Of a stretch of DNA of 64,000 nucleotides, positions 27,673 to 36,651 are shown piece by piece; the first letter of the stretch is position 1, and each line of letters opens with the position of its first letter. Location of the stretch: assembly GCA_001941065.1 (NCBI GenBank), contig MSHJ01000005.1, positions 248,001 through 312,000 of the forward strand, in the 5' to 3' direction. The stretch is from Alistipes sp. Zagget8 (GTDB lineage: Bacteria > Bacteroidota > Bacteroidia > Bacteroidales > Rikenellaceae). The position numbers were made by a program, and so were the translations under genes. The notes beneath the pieces are model-generated. The model saw nothing but the letters and a program-made list of their open reading frames with translations, was not told where the DNA came from and did not search any database.

Positions 27673-28310
27673 AATCCCAAATCTTCGTCGATCAATATCA
27701 CCAGCACACGCTTGTCGGGCCAGCAGCGCAGCATCTCTATCCGGGTGTTGCATACGCGGTCCTGCGCGTTGCAGTCCGAGCAGACGCCCGTTTTGGCGCA
27801 GGGCGTGCGGAATCCGGGGTGGCGGGCGATGTTCTGCGGTGCGGCGATGCGGCGGATGCGCTCCTCGGCCGCGTCGCGGTCGGCCACGACCTTGTTGCGG
27901 CCTGCCGCGATAACCACCTTGCGGGGCCCGAATGCCACCGGAGCGATGCGGTTTCCCACTTTGTCGAGCCAGTGGAGCGTTCCCTCCAGCGTCACGGCGT
28001 TCACGCCCGTCACGAAAAAGTCCGACAACAGGGCTTGACGGCGTATTTCGAGCCGTTCCTCATAAGGCATCGAGGCGTCGAATCCGTCGAGCAGCGTTAT
28101 TTCGTCGTTGCCGGCGAGCCACTCGACGATCCCCGTCGCACGCATCGTCATCGAATCGCCGAACGACGCCAGCCGCGGCCGGCACTCCTCCGCGGCGGCT
28201 TTCATCACGGCGAACGCTTCGGCCGTATTGCCGACGGCCACGGCGTCGAAATGGTGCCGCCGCAACGCTGCAGCGCAGGCTTCCAGTTTTTCCAAGCTCT
28301 CTTTTGCCAT
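27669..28310 (-). CDS. LUD domain-containing protein (YkgG/LutC-like)
   Basis: Internal start MAKESLEK; LUD-like architecture and C-terminal Cys cluster CAKTGVCSDCNAQDRVC. Confidence 0.8.
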   Translation of the reverse strand: MAKESLEKLEACAAALRRHHFDAVAVGNTAEAFAVMKAAAEECRPRLASFGDSMTMRATGIVEWLAGNDEITLLDGFDASMPYEERLEIRRQALLSDFFVTGVNAVTLEGTLHWLDKVGNRIAPVAFGPRKVVIAAGRNKVVADRDAAEERIRRIAAPQNIARHPGFRTPCAKTGVCSDCNAQDRVCNTRIEMLRCWPDKRVLVILIDEDLGL

Positions 28311-28314
28311 CACA

Positions 28315-28345
28315 CAAAGGTACACTATTTTCCGGTTTCTGCAAA
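28315..28345 (-). promoter_or_regulatory. Vegetative promoter of LUD gene (TTTG-N19-TACCTTTG on minus strand)
   Basis: CAAAGGTA at 28315-28322 and CAAA at 28342-28345 on + strand. Confidence 0.7.
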
Positions 28346-28350
28346 GCCGA

Positions 28351-28390
28351 AAACACAGGAGGCGCGGAACATTCCGCGCCTCCTGTGTTT
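28351..28390 (-). terminator. Rho-independent terminator of the metalloprotease operon
   Basis: Perfect 19-bp inverted repeat AAACACAGGAGGCGCGGAA-CA-TTCCGCGCCTCCTGTGTTT just downstream of the 28407 stop. Confidence 0.85.
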
Positions 28391-28406
28391 CAATGGCTTC
28401 CCGCCG

Positions 28407-30944
28407 TTACTCCGTTTTCAGCGAGTTTTCGATCCTGCGGAGCATGTAGCTGCAGAAATCGCGCGACGAAGCGTCCGATGCCACGACCAGGCCCTTACGG
28501 TAGATGTCGCGCAACTGCAACAGCATGCCGTAATAGACGTGCTCCGAAAAGTCTTTGGCGTAATACGCCATCCGGTATTTGCCGTATGCGCTTATGGGCT
28601 CCAGCGTCGCCGTGGCTTCGTAGGGGAATGCGGGCTGCATGACCTCCTCGTCTGCCGCCGCGAACGCCGCGGCCCGGCTTCGTGCGGATTTGGGCTCCGC
28701 GAGCACCTTCGAACCGCCGATGACCACGCCCGTGAACGCCTGTTGGAGCTGCCGGTTGTAGTCGGACAGCTTGCGTCCGGCCCTTACGTCTCGGAAGATG
28801 TAGTCGGCCATGTCTGCCGCCATCTCTCCCGGGGTGTAGGCTCCCGGCAGTCCGTTCTGGTAGCGGGGCAGGGTCTCCATGCGCTTCATCAGCGTTCCCA
28901 GACAATCTGCCTGCACGGCCTGCGGGAGGTTGGCCAGCTGGCCTTCGGTGAGCTTCGTGTCGAGCCACGAGAGGTCCTCGATGGCCTTCAGCGTCTCCTT
29001 CACATAGCGGCGCTGCTCCTCCTTGGGCACGACGCGGAGCATCGTCTGCCCGTCGCCCTCCGTGACCTCGGTGTAGTAGACCCCGCCGATGTAGGCCGCC
29101 ATGTAGGAGACCATCTCCCGGACGCCCGTCGACAATGCCGCAATGGCCTCCGTGCGGTAGCTTCCGTCCGCGTCGCGCCCTTCGAGCCACTCCGCTGCAT
29201 GCCGTGCGACGGTGCGCAGGTTCTCGAACCGGTAACGGGTCCGTTTCACGGGATCGTCGCCCAGGTTGTAGTAGGCCAGCCGCACGTCGCCGAAATAGTA
29301 GTCGTACCAGTAGTTGCCGTAGTAATAGGCCGGGTCGCCGGCTTTCTCGCGGAGCATCTCCGAGAGCGCTTTCTGCTCCTCGGCGGGGCTTTTGGCCCCT
29401 GCGATGTCGCCGTAGAGCCAGCGGATGGCGAAATAGTCGTATTTGCCCAGACAGTCGTTCACCAGCCGCACGCCCTTGTCCCCGGGCTGTGCGAGGTAGT
29501 TGTAGTCGTTGAGCGCCGTGATCGACGAGCAGAGCCCGTTCTCGCGGGTGAACGCCGCCGAACGCAGCGAGTCGGTCGGGTAGGCCGCCGCTGCTGCATA
29601 GTTGGTCGCCAGTCCGAGCAGCTGGGCCACGCCGCGTGCCGTGTGCACGGCCAGCGACGAGGCGAGCTCCTCGTCGTCGAGAACCATGTCGCGTGCCGCG
29701 GGATCGGCGGCCGAGAGGTCGATGAAGCGGCGGAGCCGGATGGCGTCGAGCAGGCTCTCGGGCAGGTGGATGCGGCCGCCCGTGATCTCGCCGCTGCGGG
29801 GATCGGTCGAGAGGTTGACCGTCATCTTCGGATTGGTCGAAGCGACGTATTTCACGTAGAACCTGCCGGGGCTGTTGCTGTCGAATCCGTCGGCGGGATA
29901 AACCTCGGCCTTGAGCACGTCGCCCATGCCGATGCGGCGGAAGGCTTCGTTCCACAGCGCGATGCCGCGGCGGATTCCCTGCTGCCATGCCGGGGCGAAG
30001 AGCGTGTCGATGTAGAAGGTCACGGGACGTATCTCACCTCCTTTGCGGAAATCGATCCGCGAGGCGAAATAGGCCGGACGGGAGCCCTGCTCCGCGGTGA
30101 AGCGGGTGAAGGGCACGGGCAGCACGCCGATCCGCGGATCGGCGATACGCGCCGGGGCGCACTCCTCGGGGAGCATCGTGACGGTGCGCCGCGCGAGGGC
30201 CGTGAAGGGCTTGTCCTTGCAGATGATGAAGATGAAATACTGCGTCGTGACGCCGTAGGTCATGTCGCTGATGACCGAGGCGTAGTCCTTTCCGCCCTCC
30301 ACGTCGCGGAGCAGCGAGCGGTCTGCCTTGTAGCTGGCCTTGGAGATATGCAGCGGACCCATGCCGCGGGCTTCGAACGCCTTGAGGTGTTCGTTGTCGC
30401 TCATGAACAGCGCTGTGTTCTCGATCACCACGGCCGTCGAATCGGCGTTGTAGGCTTTGATCGGGTAGCTGGCGACGATGGGCATCGCCGAGTTGATTTT
30501 CAAGGCCTTTGCGATTCCTGCATCGCCGTCGGAGAGCGTTCGCTGCGGCACCTCGTGCATCCGCACCAGCGAATCCCGGCGCGAGAAGGTCACGTGGTAG
30601 GGCGGCAGGGGCTGCTGGCCCGCCAGTCCGTAGTCGGCCAGCGACGACTCCTCGATGGAGGTGTTGATGACGAACTCGCGTTCGAGGATGTCGAGCGGAA
30701 TCTCCGTGTAGAGTTTTCCCTCGATGAGGTGGAGTTTGAAGAGTCCGTCGGCGCTTTTGACCTCTTTGTCCTTGAAGAGTTTTTCATAGGCCGACAGCTT
30801 TTTTTCGGGCGCCGGGGCTTCGCTTTTTTTCTTGTTCCTGCGGCTTTTGGCCCCCGCCTCCGCGGGCAGCGCGGCCGTCGCCAGGAGTGCGGCAAGCAGC
30901 AGCGTGCCGATCTTGTTCAGGGATATTCTCATGGCTGGAGGCAT
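28407..30944 (-). CDS. Zinc-metalloprotease-like protein (DUF5117/DUF5118) with degenerate active site (predicted pseudoprotease)
   Basis: Colinear with 30944..33562 CDS but HEVGHCLGFMHN is replaced by RGVAQLLGLATN; signal peptide; alternative start at 30932. Confidence 0.85.
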   Translation of the reverse strand: MPPAMRISLNKIGTLLLAALLATAALPAEAGAKSRRNKKKSEAPAPEKKLSAYEKLFKDKEVKSADGLFKLHLIEGKLYTEIPLDILEREFVINTSIEESSLADYGLAGQQPLPPYHVTFSRRDSLVRMHEVPQRTLSDGDAGIAKALKINSAMPIVASYPIKAYNADSTAVVIENTALFMSDNEHLKAFEARGMGPLHISKASYKADRSLLRDVEGGKDYASVISDMTYGVTTQYFIFIICKDKPFTALARRTVTMLPEECAPARIADPRIGVLPVPFTRFTAEQGSRPAYFASRIDFRKGGEIRPVTFYIDTLFAPAWQQGIRRGIALWNEAFRRIGMGDVLKAEVYPADGFDSNSPGRFYVKYVASTNPKMTVNLSTDPRSGEITGGRIHLPESLLDAIRLRRFIDLSAADPAARDMVLDDEELASSLAVHTARGVAQLLGLATNYAAAAAYPTDSLRSAAFTRENGLCSSITALNDYNYLAQPGDKGVRLVNDCLGKYDYFAIRWLYGDIAGAKSPAEEQKALSEMLREKAGDPAYYYGNYWYDYYFGDVRLAYYNLGDDPVKRTRYRFENLRTVARHAAEWLEGRDADGSYRTEAIAALSTGVREMVSYMAAYIGGVYYTEVTEGDGQTMLRVVPKEEQRRYVKETLKAIEDLSWLDTKLTEGQLANLPQAVQADCLGTLMKRMETLPRYQNGLPGAYTPGEMAADMADYIFRDVRAGRKLSDYNRQLQQAFTGVVIGGSKVLAEPKSARSRAAAFAAADEEVMQPAFPYEATATLEPISAYGKYRMAYYAKDFSEHVYYGMLLQLRDIYRKGLVVASDASSRDFCSYMLRRIENSLKTE

Positions 30945-33562
30945 TATTTATTGAGCGCTTTGTCGAGGTTGTGCAGCAGGTACTGGTAGTGCATACGGGT
31001 CTCGCCCGACGCCGATGCCGCCTTGCCGCGCAGCAGGTTGCGGATGCGCAGGATGTCGTTGTAGTAGATCATCGAGATGTCCTTCTGCGTGAAATACTGG
31101 AACCGGGGGGCTCCGAATCCCGACACGGCGTCGCCGTCGGCCGCGATTTCGTGCTCACATCCGGCGCAGCTGCACAGCGGCGCGGGCCGGGCGAATGCGC
31201 TGAATGCCTCCCATCCGGCGTCGTCCGCGGCGAATGCGTTAGGCGTGCTGCCTCCGGCGGTGTAGTTCTTCAGCCCGGCCTTGGCGGCCGCGGCCTTGAG
31301 GAATTCGCGCTGGATGGCCATTTCATCCTCGGTCAGGCGGCGGTTGCGCACGGTCGGCTCCCACACGAAATCCGAGACGTCCTTGTAGCAGGCTTCGGGG
31401 GTGTAGGGGTCCTTCGACAGCTGGGCGTTGATGGCGAGGGTCTTTTTGGCCGGGGCGTTGACCACGGCTTTGATAACGGCCTCGCGCACGGCCTCCCGGG
31501 GCGATCCCAGGATGGTCACTTTCTCCAGCAGCGGGGCGTTGTCGAGCCACTGCATCTGCTTGAGCTCCCCGAGGATGAACTGCAGCGCCCGGCGCTGTTT
31601 TTCACGCGGCACGCACGCCACGGCTTCCACGGGGTCGCCTTCGAGTTTCTCGTTGAGGTAGATGCCGCCGATGTTGGCGTAGACGTGCTGGATGTAGGTG
31701 ATGTACTGGTTCACGACGTTCGTGTACATGGCGTTGCGCTGCGAATAGTCTTCGTCCCCGGCGGCAAGCCACGCGTCGAGGTTTGCGAGGATGTAGCGCA
31801 GGTTCCGGATGCCGTATTCCGAGGCTTTCACGGCGTCGTCGCCGAGGTCCTCGGTCTGGGACTTGGGATCGACGATGCCGCCGAACTGCTGCTTGCCGTA
31901 GCGGAAGGTCGGGTCGGCCGACGCCTCGGTGATCCATTTCGAGGTCACCTCATACTCTTCCTCGGGGGTCCCGGCATCGGGAACCGGGGTGTAGAGCCAT
32001 TTCACGGCATATTCGTCGTAGACACCGAAGCGGGGCGGGGTGAGTTTCACGCCGCGTTCCCGGTCGCCGGGCTGTGCCACGTAGTTGAAACGCGCGTAGT
32101 CCATGATCGAGGTGGTCGTGCCGTATTTCTGCGTGAACGACGGCGAGCGGAGCGAATCGACCGGAATCACCGACGACGAACTCATGTTGTGCATGAATCC
32201 CAGACAGTGGCCCACCTCGTGCGCCAGCACGTAGCGGAGTCCGTCGAGGAGTACCTCGTCGGGCAGGTTTACCTGCCGGACGCGCTCGTCGGCCTGCGAG
32301 GTCTGGACGAAGATCATCCGGTTGAGCATCTTCACGACGTCGTGGAAGACGTAGACCGAGGCGTTGAGTATCTCGCCGCTGCGCGGATCGACCCACGAGG
32401 GACCCATGGCGTTGGCGATGGGTATCGGGGCGTAGCGCAGGCAGGAGTATTTGATGTTGTCGGGATCGAACTCCGGGTCGTCTTCGGGGTAGGGCAGCGC
32501 CTTCACGGCGTTCTTGAACCCGATTTTGGCGAAAAGCTCGTTCCACTGCATGACGCCCTCATAGACGGCGGGCTGCCACTTTTCGGGGAAATCCGGGTCG
32601 ATGTAGAAGACGATCGGCCGGACGGGCTCGACCTGCTCGCCGCGCTTCCAGGCCTCCGGGTCCGAAGGCTCCAGCCGCCAGCGGTTGGCCAGGTAGAGGG
32701 CCTTCACGCGCTGCTCCTTGTCGCTGTAGAGGTATTTCCCGGTGGGGAATACCGACATGCGGCTGTCGGTGATGCGGGGGCGGTAGGGCTCCTCGTCGAG
32801 CAGCACCAGCGTGCGGGTCATGACGGCGGTCAGGGGCTCGTTGTCCACGATTTTCTGCTTCGTCACGGGGTGCGTCACCGAGTAGGTGTAGCTCAGCGTG
32901 CTCTTCACCGTGAGGTTGTCGGCGAACGACTTGATGCCGCCCAGCGACGAAAGCTCCTTCTTGAACGACTCGCTGAGGCTCGACGACCCCGAACCGCCAT
33001 AGGCCCCGAGGTACGAGAAGGGCGACAGCTCCTTGACGTGGCTCACGAAGAGGTCCGTGACGTTGATGACCACGGCCGTCGAGTCGGCGTTGTAGGCGTC
33101 GATTTTGAAATTGCGGAAGATGGTCGGGATGTTGTTCCGGTCGAGCGAGCGGAGGATGTTCCCGGCCACGCCCAGCGTGTAGTTGTCGGCGTTGATCTCC
33201 CGGATTTGCACGCTCTCGCCCGTCTTGGTGAAGGTGATGTGGAGCGGCGTGTAGGATTTCGAGCCGGGGACTCCCGTGAGGTTGTCCGAGGTCTCCGAAA
33301 TCACCGACCCCAGCAGCATTTCGCGTCCGAAGAGCGCCTGCGGGAATTCGAAATAGAGCTTGTCGTCGACCTTGTGCAGCTTGATCATGCCATCGGCAAC
33401 CTCGTGTTTCTTCTTGAAGAGTTTGTCGTATGCGCTCTCCTTGGGTTTGGGCGCTGCGGCTTCTGTTTTGGCCTTTTTCCGGCTGCTTTTCCGGCTTTTG
33501 GCCTCGAGGGGCGCGGCGGCTATCAGGGCGCAGAGCGAAAGCGTAAGAACTTGTTTGAGCAT
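30944..33562 (-). CDS. Zinc-dependent metalloprotease (DUF5117/DUF5118)
   Basis: LAHEVGHCLGFMHN zinc motif, SIMDYARFNYVAQPGD Met-turn, signal peptide. Confidence 0.93.
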   Translation of the reverse strand: MLKQVLTLSLCALIAAAPLEAKSRKSSRKKAKTEAAAPKPKESAYDKLFKKKHEVADGMIKLHKVDDKLYFEFPQALFGREMLLGSVISETSDNLTGVPGSKSYTPLHITFTKTGESVQIREINADNYTLGVAGNILRSLDRNNIPTIFRNFKIDAYNADSTAVVINVTDLFVSHVKELSPFSYLGAYGGSGSSSLSESFKKELSSLGGIKSFADNLTVKSTLSYTYSVTHPVTKQKIVDNEPLTAVMTRTLVLLDEEPYRPRITDSRMSVFPTGKYLYSDKEQRVKALYLANRWRLEPSDPEAWKRGEQVEPVRPIVFYIDPDFPEKWQPAVYEGVMQWNELFAKIGFKNAVKALPYPEDDPEFDPDNIKYSCLRYAPIPIANAMGPSWVDPRSGEILNASVYVFHDVVKMLNRMIFVQTSQADERVRQVNLPDEVLLDGLRYVLAHEVGHCLGFMHNMSSSSVIPVDSLRSPSFTQKYGTTTSIMDYARFNYVAQPGDRERGVKLTPPRFGVYDEYAVKWLYTPVPDAGTPEEEYEVTSKWITEASADPTFRYGKQQFGGIVDPKSQTEDLGDDAVKASEYGIRNLRYILANLDAWLAAGDEDYSQRNAMYTNVVNQYITYIQHVYANIGGIYLNEKLEGDPVEAVACVPREKQRRALQFILGELKQMQWLDNAPLLEKVTILGSPREAVREAVIKAVVNAPAKKTLAINAQLSKDPYTPEACYKDVSDFVWEPTVRNRRLTEDEMAIQREFLKAAAAKAGLKNYTAGGSTPNAFAADDAGWEAFSAFARPAPLCSCAGCEHEIAADGDAVSGFGAPRFQYFTQKDISMIYYNDILRIRNLLRGKAASASGETRMHYQYLLHNLDKALNK

Positions 33563-33586
33563 AAATCTTATTGATAGTTAGTTGTT

Positions 33587-34225
33587 TCAGAAATAGCGGT
33601 GAACGATGCGGATGGCCTTCGACCGGGACATATCGCCCGGATTGGTGCCCGGCACGCCCTCGGGGATGTCGCATTTGTGGCGTTTGAAATGCTCGATCCA
33701 CAGGGGGCTCGTCTCGCCCGTCGTCTTGTCGCGGAAGGTCATGGGCTTCATCCGGAAGATCGGTTTTCCGCCGGGACGCAGGTAGGAGACATAGATCAGC
33801 TCGCTGCAGTAATACGTGTCGTCATCGGGGTCGAAAACATAGTCGTAACGTTTTCCCAGCAGCTTTTTGATCCGTTCGATGGCCGCCGGAATGTTCTTCT
33901 GCAGCCGGGGTTTCAGCCTGCCGACCACTACGACCGGTTTGCCGTCGGCCAGCTGGGAGTTGCGGAAGAACTTGTCCAGCTTGCTCTTGACGACCCCGTA
34001 AGGCACGGCTTCGAGCACATAGGTCTCCCCGTCCTCGATATAGGCCACGCCCACGTGCGAAAATTCCAGCTGTTCGATGCCCGAGGTGACGTTCATGATG
34101 GCCTCGGTGTAGGCGCTCCGGCCGTTGACCTGAAAGAGCAGGTCGCCGGTCTCGAGCCGGAACGGCTCTCGGGCATACCCCGTCGCGGCGGTGAGGAGCA
34201 GCAGGATGAACAGAATTCGTTTCAT
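33587..34225 (-). CDS. YiiX/YebB-like (permuted NlpC/P60) cysteine hydrolase
   Basis: ETGDLLFQ, FSHVGVAYIEDGETYVLEA, YYCSELIY motifs; signal peptide; start at MKRILF. Confidence 0.85.
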   Translation of the reverse strand: MKRILFILLLLTAATGYAREPFRLETGDLLFQVNGRSAYTEAIMNVTSGIEQLEFSHVGVAYIEDGETYVLEAVPYGVVKSKLDKFFRNSQLADGKPVVVVGRLKPRLQKNIPAAIERIKKLLGKRYDYVFDPDDDTYYCSELIYVSYLRPGGKPIFRMKPMTFRDKTTGETSPLWIEHFKRHKCDIPEGVPGTNPGDMSRSKAIRIVHRYF

Positions 34226-34315
34226 GGTTTGCATAGGCGAATTGTCTTCGAAAGATAAGCATTATTCCGGCAGTCCCGTGCAGGACTGCCGGAAATAATG
34301 CATCGTTTGGGGGTT

Positions 34316-35884
34316 TTACTGGTTTGCCAGGTAGCGGACCACCTTGCCCGGGATAGCGGTTTCCACCTCGGAATAGGCTTTCAAATCGTCGGTCCGGGCG
34401 TCCAGCACATACATCTTCGACGTTTTGGCACTTGCATCGTACGTGAATATCGCCGTATACATCTCCTCGGTATCGGTATTGACCCTGTTCGGGGCGGTTA
34501 TGACCACCTCGGCAGCCGTGATCGGCGCCGGAAAGCTCTTCGCCACCTGCGGATCGGCCAGCGATTCGTAGCTCGTGCGCCAGAGGTCGCTGCCCTTGGC
34601 GATGTAGAGGTAGTTGAGCGGCACCTCGATGCCGTTGGTGAACATCGTGCAGTCGTCGCTCATGCCTCCGGTCCAGCCGGTGATGTCTTTCTTCCCGACA
34701 TAGGTGATAATGTCCTGGCCGCTGGTTTTCTGCTCGTAGGTGTAGGTGTAGAGCTGATAGGCCGAGCCCGATTTCACCGCCACGAACATCTTGATCTGCT
34801 TGCTGATGAACGTCGGCTGGCGGAATACGCCGATGATCTTGTCGGCTTTGAGCGTTCCGCCGTTTCCGTCCGGCAGTATCTGGCGCAGGTAGCCCCGGCT
34901 GTTATCATAGCGGTAATACCAGAGTTCTCCCGAGCCCATGCGCTGTACCGAGAAATACATCAGATTTCCATAGGGAGCGGCTCCCATGATCTGCGCCACG
35001 TTTTCCTGCGTGGGCTCGGCTCCGGGCAGGATGACCTGATAGGCTTCGTTGCTCGGGGCGATGAAGAGCGAACTGCCGATCAGCATCTCCTGCATGAATC
35101 CCTTGTAGAAGGTCTGTCCCTCGATCTCTCCGTCGGGCGTGCCCTGGAACACTTCGTTGCCGATCGTACCTATGTGGAAGCCCATCGGGTAGTTTCCCGA
35201 CTCCGACGTTTCGACGATTACGCCGTAATCCGGGGCGCGGTCGGTGTAGACGATGAGTTTCGATCCGGTGAAGGTGGCTCCGACCACGGAGCCTTCGATC
35301 TCGCGCGAGGTGTTGTAACGGGTGTAGAGGTCGGTGTAGAGTGTCGTGAATGCCTCGGGAGTCGAGGTGCTCGTGCCTTTGACCGAACCCCATTCGATGG
35401 TTCCGTCCTCCTTTTCATAGACGAAGACCCCGATTTTCGGCGTTATCGTCTGGGAGATCGTCACCCTCTGGATGCTGCCGCTTTCGTTCTGGAGGTAATA
35501 ACGCCATGTTTCACCCGATTCCGGGTTGTTAATGGCCAGCCAGAACGAAGTTTGTCCCGAGTCGTTGAACTCCATTTTTGCGGTACGGGTCACCGTCCAG
35601 TCGAGTTTAAGGGCCGAGGCGATGGTGTCGTTGCCCATGACCCAGTCGTAGGTGAACTGCGATGCGTCCACACCCGGATTGAACCGGACCGTGGGGTTTA
35701 TGCTCAGTGTTTCGTCCTCGATCAGTTCGATGTTGGCTTTGGTTTCGAAGCCGGGTATGCTCATGCCCTCCACCGCGGCGATGCTGGTCCACGAGCCGGT
35801 GTAGTAACTGCCCTTGTCGTCGTAGCAGCCTGTTGCCGCGAGGGCGGCTGCCAGAATAACCGTCAGGTATTTGAGTATTTTCAT
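34316..35884 (-). CDS. PKD-like family lipoprotein
   Basis: Lipobox AATGCYDDKGSYY; family layout matches PKD-like proteins found next to SusD. Confidence 0.75.
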   Translation of the reverse strand: MKILKYLTVILAAALAATGCYDDKGSYYTGSWTSIAAVEGMSIPGFETKANIELIEDETLSINPTVRFNPGVDASQFTYDWVMGNDTIASALKLDWTVTRTAKMEFNDSGQTSFWLAINNPESGETWRYYLQNESGSIQRVTISQTITPKIGVFVYEKEDGTIEWGSVKGTSTSTPEAFTTLYTDLYTRYNTSREIEGSVVGATFTGSKLIVYTDRAPDYGVIVETSESGNYPMGFHIGTIGNEVFQGTPDGEIEGQTFYKGFMQEMLIGSSLFIAPSNEAYQVILPGAEPTQENVAQIMGAAPYGNLMYFSVQRMGSGELWYYRYDNSRGYLRQILPDGNGGTLKADKIIGVFRQPTFISKQIKMFVAVKSGSAYQLYTYTYEQKTSGQDIITYVGKKDITGWTGGMSDDCTMFTNGIEVPLNYLYIAKGSDLWRTSYESLADPQVAKSFPAPITAAEVVITAPNRVNTDTEEMYTAIFTYDASAKTSKMYVLDARTDDLKAYSEVETAIPGKVVRYLANQ

Positions 35885-35896
35885 GGTCGTTCGTCT

Positions 35897-36640
35897 TTAT
35901 TCGTAATTGATCGTTCCTTTGAACTCCACCAGTTCTCCGTTGTCGTAAGTGGGGTTGTCGCGGAACCATTCATAGGTGCGTTTGCCGTAGGCATAGAGCT
36001 TGGCTTTATTGCTTTCCTGCCAACTGTCGGAGGTCACTCCGTTGAGTTCGACGTATTTCTCGGCTTTTATCGAGGTGAAGTTGCCTCCGTAGGTGTTCAG
36101 GTCGTTCTTGTTCCAGAAAACGGGCTGGCTGGTGAATCCTTCGCCCGAGATTTCCAGTCCGATACTCTGGTATTTGTCCAGTCCCACGGCAAAATTTTCT
36201 CCCGGGACGAGTTCCAGGACCAGCGTTCCCGAAACCTTGTCGGCACGTAGCTTGGCGATGTTGGCATGTACGACGGCCGAATCGGCATACTGCCCTGCGT
36301 GGAGAATCTGGCTTTCCGGGAGCGTGAAATGTACGCCTTCCACCAGGTCGCCGTAGCTTTTTTCGGTCGATACACGTACCGAGTATGTCCGGTCGTAATC
36401 CGCGATGTCTCCGGAGAGGTATATCGGGAGTTTGAAATCGGTCTGTTCCTGGCCGGCATGGAATACGGCGGCGAGTTTCAGGGTGTCGAGGGCGCTGCCG
36501 CTCAGATTCAGTCCGGGCAGAAAGTAGCTCTTGACGAAATTCAGCGAGGGATGTTCGGCATCGTATACCGGAATATCCTCCTTTTTGCAGGCTGCGAAAG
36601 CGATGGCGATTGCCAGAACGGATATGATGTATTTTTTCAT
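35897..36640 (-). CDS. DUF4843 domain-containing lipoprotein
   Basis: Lipobox FAACKKEDIPVYD; typical DUF4843 layout and SusD neighbourhood. Confidence 0.75.
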   Translation of the reverse strand: MKKYIISVLAIAIAFAACKKEDIPVYDAEHPSLNFVKSYFLPGLNLSGSALDTLKLAAVFHAGQEQTDFKLPIYLSGDIADYDRTYSVRVSTEKSYGDLVEGVHFTLPESQILHAGQYADSAVVHANIAKLRADKVSGTLVLELVPGENFAVGLDKYQSIGLEISGEGFTSQPVFWNKNDLNTYGGNFTSIKAEKYVELNGVTSDSWQESNKAKLYAYGKRTYEWFRDNPTYDNGELVEFKGTINYE

Positions 36641-36651
36641 GGCTTTCTCTC

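Noticed and set aside
27819-30989. 1056-aa plus-strand ORF opposite the LUD and metalloprotease genes
   Set aside because: Spans two genes and the intergenic terminator antisense; composition typical of a reverse-complement frame.
28407-33562. Metalloprotease pair as an assembly duplication
   Set aside because: The two copies are clearly diverged, including at all catalytic positions, so it is an old paralog pair.
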